DNA of 31,000 nt from Chrysomallon squamiferum (GCA_012295275.1 CM022679.1:29515664-29546663), one strand, 5' to 3'. Counted from the first letter of the stretch, positions 10,864 through 20,760 are shown. Notes: generated by a model from the letters alone, not told the origin. Translations and numbers: made by a program.

Positions 10864-13800
10864 TATTATTATTATTATTATTATTATTATCTAGATCTGT
10901 TCACAGTAGCTCTGAGATGTTCTCGAATAACGTAAAAACGGTTTCGATTCAACCGCGATACTCATAATTTGTATTGAATATATGCAAGCATGCAGAAGTA
11001 TAACACTAGATCCTTGATTTGTTTTATATATCCTACAGCTAAAACAACTTCGTTGAACCGAAAAATCAATGAACTATTTGGCCCCTCTTTTAAAAATAAT
11101 GCTTTGGTACAATGCCAAGGAATAAGTGCGCATGCGCAAAGTTCGTACGCGTTTTTCCGTAGAATGACGGGTACACGAAACCAGTTTGCCGCGGAAACCA
11201 AACTAAGGGAGGTAACTCTTTATTTTAATGGTATAAACAAGGAAAGAAAGGGCCTGCGTGGGGCATTTAATAAAACAGGAAAATCTTCCCTCAAGGATGT
11301 TGAAAATAAATTATTAAAGTCTTTAAGTTGCTTGTGCTTTAGGAACCTGACAGAAAGAAATATCTGGGAACATCTGGTAAGTTTTGTATTATCATTTTGA
11401 CCCAGATAAACAGGTAGATGACAAAATAAATAAATAAATAAATAAAATAATAAATTGGCGATGAATATTAATAGACACATGTGTTCACTCATACTCACAC
11501 ACACACGCACATTCACGTGATGTTTTGCTGGTGTCATTTGCTTCACTGAATGATCAACACATCGGTAGACTGAATTACTGGTTTGTTTTTCTGGTTCATT
11601 AGTTGTCTCTTCAGTCTACTTGTTGGTTGAAGAACTGATAAAGTTTCTTTTTCGTTTCAGATCTTTCAAATGCTTTAAACACTTGTGCACATTTGACAAG
11701 CAGTTCTGCTTTTTAGAACAAAAACTTTGTCGGGATTGTGAAGATTTTAGGCGCCTCTGTGGAAAACGAAAACAGCCGCAGAACTGTTCAGTCTACTGTG
11801 GCAGTAAGTTCTTTCTTTCGTGTCTTCATTTTACCTTACAACGTTGATTTTTTTGTGTATGTATGTTTTTTCGTTTGCTGTATAAATAATCTGAACTGTT
11901 CTGACCTTAATGAAATAAAGTGAATGATTGTCTAGCCGAATTCAACTAAATGAAATAAGTCATCTGAAAAAAGTGACTGACTAAACAGAACGAATAATAA
12001 TACTACTACTACGACTACTGCTGCTACTGCTACTATTACTACTTTTATTAGTACTATTATTACTACTACTACTGTTGCTATTACTACAATTATATTAATA
12101 TTTAAATATAACTGCTGTTTATTATTATTATTATTGTTAAAAATATATTTCTATTTTCTAGAATTCTTGACTCAACAAACGTTGGTTTCCTGCAGAGCTA
12201 ACTGTTCAGGTGTGTACTTTAGAATTCTTGACAAGCACGATTCAGTGAAACGTTTATTTTATTTTTATTTATTTTCACAGTAAAACGTTGAAACCATTTC
12301 TACCACTGCTGTTTTTCTAACCATTACATTGTTTGTTCCTTATTTTACTTTAAATCTTCATAAACCTCCACCCCTTCATTTATCCTAAATCAATTGATTG
12401 TTTTTTTATTTCAAATAACAGAAACTACAACAACAATAATAATGACAACAATAACAAGAATAATATAATACAGATAATGATGATAATGACGACTACATTG
12501 ATGAAGATGATGATGATTGATGATGATTATGACGAAAAGCTGGATATGATGATGAATGGATGAATGATTGAATGAATGAATGTATGTATAAATAATAAAT
12601 AAATGTATAAAAAGAACATGACGAGGTTTCTGTTAATTCTTTGAATAATTATAATTTAAAAAATCAACAATAACATTAATGAAAACACGATCAGTGACAT
12701 CAGAATAAAAATACGAATGAATGAATGAGAAAGGACCATGACACACGCATTATCATTAATTTCATAACTGTGTTCTTTAAACAGGTATCTGTCTGTCTGT
12801 CTGTCTGTCTGTCTATCAATCTCTATCATGTATCTGTCTGTAAGTGTCTACTTTTTATCTACTTTTTATTTATTTACTTATATATAAATTTATTTACAGT
12901 GCTCTTTTGACTTATTATTATTATTGTTGTTGTTGTTGTTATTGTTATTTATAATTTTAATTACTGTCAGTTAATCACATAATATATATATATATATTTA
13001 TTTGATTTATATATAAATTAATTTATTAATTTAGTTACAGATATTTGTGGATTTTCTTCTTTCAAATATTAAATAAAAATAATAAAAAAACAAAAATAAA
13101 ACATCATTAAAATAATAATTAAATTACTTGTTTGTGTTCTCTAACGTATCTAAAACAGAAATTTTGATTTATTCTCACTGAACATCTCAAATATTTTCAA
13201 CTTTCATAGGCACTGGCATAGGCACTGGCATAGGCACTGGTATAGCCATTGGCGTAGTCATAATGATAGCCGTGCCATTTTTCATTTTTCTTCTGTGCTA
13301 CATCTTTGTGAGGAAATTCCGAAATAAGTTGAGAAACCTCACTGACAGGACTTCAAATGCAGAACAAAACCGCGAAGAAACAATTCCCCTTCAAAGTAAG
13401 TAAATGTGTATCATTGTATTTAATGTTATCATTTGTTTATTTATTTGTTTCTTTGTTTGCTAGTTTGACTGATTGTTTGATAAATTATTTAGCTATTTTA
13501 TTTTATTAGTTGTTTATTTGTTTATTTATTTGTTTATTTTTTCTTTCTTTCTCTTCTTCTTCTTCTTCTTCTTATTATTATTTAAATAAAATTAATACTA
13601 TCCAAAGTTTGTATTTGAAGAAAGTTTTAGTTGTGTGTACTTATTTTATCTCACTTCTGTGAGAGATATACTGATATTGAGTATTCACTAGTATGTGTAT
13701 ATTGTTTCTATATAAAGCAGTCACGCACAAACATACACAAATAAATACACACACACACAATTTCCCAACATATTACACACAAAAAAGTAACGCTTTATTA

Positions 13801-14203
13801 CTTCCATATTAATTATGTCTACATTTATGTTTTTTCATTCGTTCGTGTGTACGAAGGTGTATCTGAACACACACTCATCAAAAAACGCATGCAGAAACAT
13901 ACAAAAAAAAAAAAAAAAACTAATAAAAAAAAAAATGAAACTTACGTACTTAATACTGGAGTGAAAATGCAATATTTATTTATTTTATTTATTCATGTCT
14001 GAAAAAAAAAAAAAAAAAAATTAAAAATTAATTACAATTTTACAGTGCATGAACCAAACATAAGCATTGAGAAAAATGTGAATCCCAAACGTGTAATCTG
14101 TGATGAAGACCTTTGTGAAGAAGATCAAAACCTACAACGAAACGAACCGTCGAATCTTTCTGTCCGTAGGAGCAATACTGTTAATGTTGTTGTAAATGCA
14201 TAA
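10348..14203 (+). CDS. R3: TNFR-like single-module type I receptor
   Basis: Five exons: 10348-10421 (signal peptide MTLVFVILLCFSIVPGLG, phase 2 exit); 11661-11803 (eight-Cys module, same spacing as R2, with NCS sequon); 12162-12209 (stalk KFLTQQTLVSCRANCS); 13210-13395 (membrane exon); 14046-14203 (tail, TAA). Total 609 bp, about 202 residues. The membrane exon starts at a shifted acceptor (ctttcatag) and opens with GTGIGTGIGTGIAIG, then a hydrophobic run ending FLLCYIFVRKFRNK as Cys plus basic stop-transfer; EETIPLQ closes the exon. The Thr-rich stalk exon is missing, leaving almost no stalk between the Cys module and the membrane. The tail is acidic in its middle (CDEDLCEED) and lacks PxQE. 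All junctions are GT-AG. The open frame throughout and normal splice sites suggest a functional gene. Family inferred as for R2. Confidence 0.75.
10608..10673. repeat. (GA)n microsatellite in R3 intron 1
   Basis: About 65 bp of GA between a TGTG-rich tract (10490-10607) and a short GACA run. Specific to R3; intron 1 of R2 and R4 lacks it. Confidence 0.95.
10990..11400 (+). other. Unassigned 136-codon ORF in an insertion inside R3 intron 1
   Basis: R2 intron 1 lacks this segment, so it lies in sequence inserted into R3. It is less AT-rich than its surroundings, includes CpG-containing stretches ('gcgcatgcgcaaag') and 'ctaagggaggtaactcttta', and ends near a possible donor (ctg|gtaagt at 11376). 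No motif recognised in the translation. It may be a transposon fragment or chance ORF; I do not assert a gene. Confidence 0.2.
12460..12780. repeat. GATGAT/GAATGAATG low-complexity intron sequence in R3
   Basis: Homologous to window positions 1-250 in R1. It ends '...tctttaaacag' and joins directly to 'gtatctgtctgt', the sequence that in R1 and R4 follows the Thr-rich exon. Confidence 0.7.
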
Positions 14204-14910
14204 GTGTACGTACGTCTGTCTTCTGTGCAGTCATAATTTTACTAATGGTTTTAAGCTGATTTATTAGAAATGACATTTACAAAACATTAGAAAAAAGGCA
14301 AAAAAAAGAAACACAGGTGAAAAACAGAACACTAATGAGATTTGGTCACTGCTTACAATCTAAATTATTTAAATCTAACTTTCAGTTTAGTGAACTTTTA
14401 AAAATGTTTTAGTTAAAGGCAGCTCTTGATATGTGATATAAGTGGGAGTGCCACGCCCGCCCTCCCCCAAGTATATTGTGATACATGACACAAAGGACAT
14501 TTTATACATTTTACAGTTTAGAGACTGCAGTTGATCGTTTTCAGTTCAGTAATTTTAATTTTTTTATAATTATTTATTTTAATTTTAATTTTAATTTTTT
14601 TTTTTTTTTTTTTTTTAAATTTTAATTTCTACTTCTTCTGGTTCACAACAAACCAGCATTTTAAAATTTCACATATAAACGTAACTTGGAGTCTATTATA
14701 TGTTTTCTGTTTGTATTTTTTCTTTTTCTCCTCATTTGATTTTTAAATTCATTTTCAATTATCTATTTTAGATTGGTTCATTTTATTTAATTTTATGTTA
14801 TTTCATTGCATTGTTTAACGCACTGACTGGTATTGGTATTGTTGAAATATGATAGTGTTAAACATTGATTTTATTCATTTGTTGTGTGTAGATTTTTTGA
14901 ATAAAAGTTA
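14204..14910. other. 3' flank of R3
   Basis: Contains the 3'-flank repeat family ('aatctaactttcagttta' at about 14372 and 'cacatataaacgtaactt' at about 14669), a poly-T stretch (14597-14616) and a candidate poly(A) signal AATAAA at 14900-14905. No coding exon recognised. Confidence 0.5.
14900..14905 (+). terminator. Candidate poly(A) signal of R3
   Basis: AATAAA in 'ttttttgaataaaagtta', aligned with 'ttttttgaataataaaaaaa' after R4. The position is conserved relative to the TGACGTC block that follows within 15-25 bp. Confidence 0.5.
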
Positions 14911-14918
14911 CAGAATTA

Positions 14919-15072
14919 TGACGTCATTTTGTACTGGCACCCACTGTTCATTACGTAACGTAACACAGATTGTGGATCTCTTATCCGAGAACGACCGATT
15001 TCCGACAAGCTCCGAAAACCTCCGAAAAGCTCCGAAACGTTTTGCGAGCAGCAGAAATAGTTGTATCTTACA
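14919..15072. promoter_or_regulatory. Conserved spacer block, copy 2 (bZIP-type sites)
   Basis: Full palindromic TGACGTCA at 14919-14926 and TTACGTAA at 14951-14958, followed by 'ctccgaaaa' repeats. Unlike copies 1 and 3, no Tigger element follows. Confidence 0.45.
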
Positions 15073-15159
15073 GGTTATGGACAGTTTTGCATACCCTAAC
15101 TTTATTTTATGCACAAAATGATAAACTATATATATATATAAATATATATATAAATCCTG

Positions 15160-15607
15160 CAGACTATTTATATAAGCTTTATATGAATGGAATTAGTATT
15201 TAAGCGTAGACCTATCTCTTCGGGCATTTCGGATAAAGAATACACAACATACACAAAATATTTTATTAATACTAGTTTATTATTTACATCTAACGAACAT
15301 AATTATAAGGAAACCTCGTTTAAAACCACCGACATGGCCACGCCCAAAATATAAACTGTTCCACTTAAGTAGAAACTCTTGTTTTTGTGTGTAATATATT
15401 CCCTCACAAATACGCTAATTCTAAACAGACTGGCTTTTGTTGGTATGCGTTTCGCTCTTTGGTTGTGTAAACACAAACAAAAATCACAAAGAATGTTTAT
15501 TTTTAAAAAGACTATAGCACCATCTTTAGGTGTTTTTATTTTTAAAATTGTTATGATGATTATTATTACTATTTAAAATAAATAGCTTAATAAAATAAAT
15601 TAATAAT

Positions 15608-15638
<31 letters not shown>

Positions 15639-15748
15639 CTAATACTGTGGTCTCGTTGACCTGAAGTTAATTTGTTCGCAACCCATTACACTAACTGGAC
15701 GCCATTATAGTGACGAAGCCATTTTTGTTAACTGAAACGAAACTGACA
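15160..15748 (+). promoter_or_regulatory. Promoter-proximal block upstream of R4
   Basis: The stretch 15290-15640 is a near copy of the R3 block at 9835-10160, including 'gacatggccacgcccaaa' and the CAA tract. The stretch 15695-15748 is the R3-type leader. It leads into the relic first exon rather than directly into the R4 start codon. Confidence 0.45.
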
Positions 15749-15768
15749 ATGACACTTGTGTTTGTGAT
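15749..15768 (+). pseudogene. Relic of the ancestral first exon upstream of R4
   Basis: ATGACACTTGTGTTTGTGAT is identical to the first 20 bases of R3 exon 1, including the ATG. Homology then stops and the frame ends after 13 codons at TGA. It no longer encodes a full signal peptide. If the R3-type promoter still drives R4, this ATG would be an upstream ORF in the R4 leader. Confidence 0.75.
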
Positions 15769-16010
15769 AAAACATCTCTTTCGTAACTGATTATTATAGT
15801 CAAGTAGTATGAAGTTAACTCGAGTGCTGTCAACACATTCATGCATCCAAAACAAAAGAAAGAAAGAAAAAACGAAGATGTTTTATTTATAAACTTATCT
15901 GCTGATGACACCCGTGAAACCCGTAATATCTATTTTTAAAAACGGGTTTACCACAGTTTAATAATCACAATACAGGAAGACACCCAGAACAAAACTAAAC
16001 ATTTTTAAGA

Positions 16011-16688
16011 ATGAATTCAAAAGTTCTTCTGCTTCTAAGTTGTCTTACAAGAATTTCAACACTTCCAGCCTTTTTCAACGGAGAAAAAAGGTAGGTGATA
16101 TTTGTAATCATCTATAAAACTGCTTTTATAATTTATAAATACTTCCGTATGTCGACTGAATTAACAATATACACAACCCGTTATGATTTACTTAATTATT
16201 TGTCTTTTATTTTTCCAAAATTGTTCTTGTTGTTGTTTTTTTTTTTTTTTTCTTTTTTGTTGTTTTTTCTTATGTTTAATTGAGTTCAGTAATTATTTAA
16301 TTAGTCGTAAAATTCAAATTCTGGGTTTTTCCAAAGACAGTTACTTTACGACTAATTAAATTTATATTTAAATTCTGGGTTTTTCCAAAACAGTGATTTT
16401 ACGACTAATTAAATATATATTTAAATTCTGGGCTTTTCCAAAACAGTTACTATCAATAACCTTCAACAGATAACACACACGAAAGAAAGAAATAGGCGGA
16501 AGAAGAAAAAAGAAAAAAAGAAACAAAGAAAAAATAATAAAATTATAAATAAATAAATAGATAAATGTGAAGACATAATCACGATAATAAATATTAAGAT
16601 TATACTCACACATGTGTACTCATACACCTTCATACACATACAGGCACACAAGCACAGACACATACACACACACAGAAACATTCAGACA

Positions 16689-16721
<33 letters not shown>

Positions 16722-18577
16722 TAATAGGTCCGAAGGTGAAATTAGTTATCACTCTCACTGTAAAATATCTGAATAACGGATAAAGTAGATATGTTTCTGG
16801 TTTCAGATATTTCAAATGCTTTAAAGACTTGTGCACATATGATGAGCAGTTCTGCAACTGGAAAGAACAACGCTGTCAGAACTGTGAAGACTTTTCAGAC
16901 AACTGCGGAAAACGAGAACAGCCGAACAACTGTTCAGTGTACTGTGGCAGTAAGTTCTTTCTGAAATAAATCAACTGAAAAAAGTGACTAACTAAACACA
17001 ACAAATAATATTACTACTACTAGTACTACTATTACTATTATTGTATTATTACTACTACTGCAACTGCTGCTGCTGCTCCTTTTTTTTTGTTATTGTTGTT
17101 ATTATTATTAGTAGTAGTATTATTTCTCAGATTTTATTAAAAATATATTTCTATTTTCCAGAATTCTTGATTCAACAAATGTTGACTAAAAAATCAGGTA
17201 TGTAGTTTAGAATTCTTGACAAGCACGATTTGGTGAAACGTTTATTTTATTTTTATTTATTTTCACAGTGAAACGTTGAAACCATTTCTACCACTGCTGT
17301 TTTTCTAACCATTACATTGTTTGTTCATTTTTTTACTTTAAATCTTCATAAACCTCCACCCCTTCATTTATCCGAAATCTTTAAACACATATTTCATCTT
17401 AAATTATAAAAACTATTCTATTTTTACTTTTTTCTTAGAACAAACAACACAGCCAACGACACTGTCAACAACGACTGCAACGACCACAAAAGGTATTTAT
17501 CTATAATTTTTGTTTGTCCGTCTATTTGTCTGTCTGTCTGTCTGTATGTATATATGCCCCTGTCTGTCCGTTTGTGTGTCTAACAGCCTGTCTTTCTCTC
17601 TTTCTCTCTGTCTATCTGCCCATCTATATATCTTTCTATCTAGCTGTGTATCTATGTGTATTTCTCTCTCTCTCTCTATCTATCCAACCATCTGTATCTT
17701 TGTCTGTCTATCTATCTATCTATCTAGCTATCTATCTCTATCTGCCTACCTATCAGTCCGTCTGTCTTTCTGTCTATTTATCTGTCTGACTGTCTGTCTG
17801 TCTATCTATCGATCTGTATCTATCTATATGTCTCTTTTTATCTACTTTTTCTATTATTTAGTTATATATAAATTTATTTACAATGCTCTTTTGACTTATA
17901 ATTATTTTTATTATTATTACTTTTAATTTTAATTACTGTCAATTAATCACATAATACTTTTAATTTATATTTTTAATTTATTTATAAATTTACTTACTGA
18001 TCGTTAAATTAAAAAAAAAAATCAATAAATAATAATTTATAAAAAAATCCAACACCACAATGATTACCTGTTGTTAAAATGTGATGAAACATCATTAAAA
18101 TAATAATTAAATTACTTGTTTGTATTCTCTAACGTACCTAAAACGAAGACTTTGCTTTAGTTGCCCTGAACATCTCAAATATTTTCACAGAACGCACTGA
18201 AGAACGTGTTCCAGATAAAAACCATTTCATAGGCATAGCCGTAGGGATAGTCTTGACAGTTCCCATTTTTCTTCTGTGCAACATCTTTGTGAGGAAATTC
18301 CGAAATAAGTCGAGAAATGTCACTGACAGAACTTCAAATGCAGGACAAAAACCCCAAGAAACATTTCCCCTTCAAAGTAAGTAAATGTGTATCATTGTAT
18401 TAATGTTATCATTTGTTTATTTGTTTGTCTGTTTGTTTGTTTAATTATTTAATTATTTATTGATTTGTTATTTTATTATAGTTATTTAGTTAGTTATTTT
18501 ATTTTATTTTATTTGTTTATTTGCTTTGTTATTTGTTTATTTATTATTTTCTTTCTTTTTTCTTTCTTTCTTTCTTT

Positions 18578-18608
<31 letters not shown>

Positions 18609-19053
18609 TTATTATTATCATCATTATTATTTTTATTATTATTTAATTATTTTATTTAAATTTAGTTTTAGTTGTGTGTACTTTTTTAACACACACACAC
18701 ACACACAATTTACCAACACATTAGCACAAAAAAAATAAATGTAAGATGTATCTTTACATACACGCATCAAAAACACATGGAGAAGGAATAAAAAAGAAGG
18801 AAGGAAAAAAATTAAACCTACGTTCTTAATACTAGAGAGAAAATGCAATACTTATTTATTTTATTTAACTATATTTTAAAAAAATAATTAAAAATTAAAT
18901 GTTATGTTTATTTAAAATTTTACAGGGAATGAACCGGACAACGGCAATGAGGAACACGAACCTGTACAAGAACAAAACATAAATCAAAACAAACCGTGGA
19001 AAGGTGTCATCCCGACCAGTGAAGACACTGACTACAATCTTGTTGCAGGTTAA
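16011..19053 (+). CDS. R4: TNFR-like single-module type I receptor with Thr-rich stalk
   Basis: Six exons: 16011-16090 (signal peptide MNSKVLLLLSCLTRISTLPA, phase 2 exit); 16807-16949 (eight-Cys module); 17162-17197 (stalk KFLIQQMLTKKS, without the C-x3-C of R2 and R3); 17439-17492 (Thr-rich EQTTQPTTLSTTTATTTK); 18191-18376 (juxtamembrane ERTEERVPDKNH, membrane helix FIGIAVGIVLTVPIFLL, then CNIFVRKFRNK); 18926-19053 (tail with PVQE, ending in EDTDYNLVAG). Total 627 bp, about 208 residues, with GT-AG junctions and open frame throughout. This is the most complete architecture in the array and the best reference for the family. The signal exon is unrelated to that of R2 and R3 and lies in former intron 1. 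The PVQE tail motif fits a TRAF-binding site; the receptor role is inferred. Confidence 0.78.
16296..16413. repeat. Triplicated 50-60 bp unit with a perfect 16-bp inverted repeat, R4 intron 1
   Basis: 'aaattctgggtttttccaaa' occurs three times with minor changes. TTTAATTAGTCGTAAA (16296-16311) is the exact reverse complement of TTTACGACTAATTAAA at 16345-16360, and the latter recurs at 16398-16413. R2 has a single unit at about 5600-5640. Confidence 0.85.
17515..17840. repeat. CTGT/CTAT repeat in R4 intron
   Basis: Follows the Thr-rich exon exactly as in R1. The periodic Leu/Ser/Val/Cys ORFs here are repeat artefacts. Confidence 0.9.
18410..18660. repeat. TTTG/TTTA, TTC and TTA low-complexity run after the R4 membrane exon
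   Basis: Positional homologue of the tracts in R1 (1490-1830) and R3 (13435-13585). Not coding. Confidence 0.85.
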
Positions 19054-19222
19054 ATGTATTCAGGGATTCAATACTCTTTTCTATGCAGTGAGACATAACC
19101 AGTGTGTAAGAATCTCGTGACATTATTCCTAAAAAGTATATATCATAAATCGTTTCCATGATACACATGGCCAGTGAGTAAAGATCTCATTATTTATTTC
19201 ATTGTCATAATATTTTTTGAAT

Positions 19223-19228
19223 AATAAA
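19223..19228 (+). terminator. Candidate poly(A) signal of R4
   Basis: AATAAA about 170 bp after the stop codon, in the same context as the R3 signal at 14900. Confidence 0.55.
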
Positions 19229-19248
19229 AAAAGAAAAAAAAAGATTTA

Positions 19249-19405
19249 TGACGTCTTTTTGTTATAGTGCTGTCACCCATTGTTCATTACGTAACACAAC
19301 TCGGAAGTAACGTAAGACCTATTGAGGATCAGTTATCTGAGAAGCACCGAATTCCGAAAAGCTCCGAAAAGCTCCGAAACTGTTTCTGAGCAACAGAAAA
19401 TAGTT
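19249..19405. promoter_or_regulatory. Conserved spacer block, copy 3 (bZIP-type sites)
   Basis: TGACGTC at 19249-19255 and TTACGTAA at 19287-19294, then 'ctccgaaaag' repeats. Nearly identical to copy 1 after R2. Confidence 0.45.
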
Positions 19406-19440
19406 TTATTAAACCACACACACACACACACTCACACACA

Positions 19441-19507
<67 letters not shown>

Positions 19508-19584
19508 ACACACACACACACACACTCACACACAACACTACACACACACACACACACACAACACACACACACACACACACAACT

Positions 19585-19627
<43 letters not shown>

Positions 19628-19704
19628 TGTGTCTGTGTGTGTGGTGTGTTCAAACACACATTTATACAAATGGTTGTGACACACACACACACATACACAC
19701 ACAG
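19406..19704. repeat. Long compound (AC)n tract
   Basis: About 300 bp almost wholly alternating purine-pyrimidine, with a short GT-strand interruption at 19629-19650. Overlapping His-Thr and Val-Cys ORFs are not genes. Confidence 0.95.
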
Positions 19705-19770
19705 TTTGTAATTTTTTCTTATGAGTTTTAAATTCTATTTTTTTTGATTGAGTTTAATTGATTTTATTTC

Positions 19771-20407
19771 GATTTTTGCTTTGAGTTAAACTGCGAGCCA
19801 AAAAATCCGAGTTACGAGCGAGCTTCAGATACGATGCGACGAGCAACACAACATCTGCCCAGAGTCCCGCGTCTCACTTGTTTACTTCACCCGGTTACCT
19901 CGCCGCGGAAACATCTCTGTTGTGTTGTGCACGCGTTTACTCAATACTTTGCCAAATTTCTTTGTTCTGACCATGGATCCTAAGAAAGTGAGTGCAGCAA
20001 AGGACAGTGCTGAGAAGAAGAAGCAGATGATGTCCACTTATTTAAAGCTTGAATTCATAGAGCAACATGAGCGAGGTGTGCACGTAGTCGACTTGACTAG
20101 GCACTATCAGTGTAGTACTTCTACCATTTTGAAGGTGAAGGAGTCAAAGCCGTTAAAATAATTTTGTCTGACCTCCATGATAAATAGACTTTACAAAACC
20201 AATTTATTTCTTTATATTCTGTTTTATTTTGTTTTTAGGCAATTTTTGTCATTTATAAATACATTTTTCTTATTTAAAAATACGTCACAAAAAACCCCTA
20301 AAAAATGGTAGGCTGGAACGGATTAATGGTATTTCAGTTAATTTCAGTTCGGAAAATTGATTTGATATACGAGCTCGGTCACGGTATGAATTAAACTCGT
20401 AAGTCAA
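19771..20407 (+). mobile_element. Tigger/pogo-like element C, internally deleted
   Basis: Matches element B from 'tttttgctttgagt' through the HTH-coding part to 'gagctcggtcacgg' and 'actcgtaagtc', with the same internal deletion. The left terminal repeat is degraded. It sits in the spacer after R4 at the position equivalent to element B after R2. Confidence 0.7.
19973..20161 (+). pseudogene. Tigger transposase HTH fragment in element C
   Basis: MDPKKVSAAKDSAEKKK start and CENP-B-type HTH (ERGVHVVDLTRHYQCSTSTI), terminating at TAA just past the deletion junction. 62 codons. No catalytic domain. Confidence 0.75.
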
Positions 20408-20409
20408 TA

Positions 20410-20760
20410 TATATATATCTTGCATTCTATTTATATAAGCTCTATATGAAATATAAATGAAATTAGATAAAATACACGACATACACAAAATATTTTATTA
20501 ATAGTAATTTATTATTTACATCTAACGAACATAATTATAAGGAAACCTCGTTTAAAACCACCGACATGGCCACGCCCAAAATATAAACTGTTCCACTTAA
20601 GTAGAAACTCTTGTTTTTTGTGTGTAATATATTCCCACACAAATACGCTAATTCTAAATAAACTGGCTTCTGTTCCTATGCGTTTCGCTCTTTGGTTGTG
20701 TAAACAAACACACACACAAAAATAAAAATAAAAAAAAAAAATAAAAATACAAAGAATATT
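20410..20760. repeat. Orphan copy of the promoter-proximal block
   Basis: The stretch 20520-20700 repeats the R3/R4 promoter block ('aaggaaacctcgtttaaaac', 'gacatggccacgcccaaa') but no signal-peptide exon follows. Homology ends near 20700-20760 in an AC/A-rich tract. It probably marks a truncated or lost fifth repeat unit. Confidence 0.6.

Noticed and set aside
11620-11923. Plain ORFs across R3 exon 2 read through into the intron
   Set aside because: The coding part is real, but the exon is bounded by cag at 11660 and gtaagt at 11804; the ORF extensions are intronic.
19322-19711. His-Thr and Cys-Val ORFs on both strands (also near 2824-3042, 3760-4039, 10414-10770, 28681-29031)
   Set aside because: Products of AC/GT and GA/CT microsatellites with no other coding signal.
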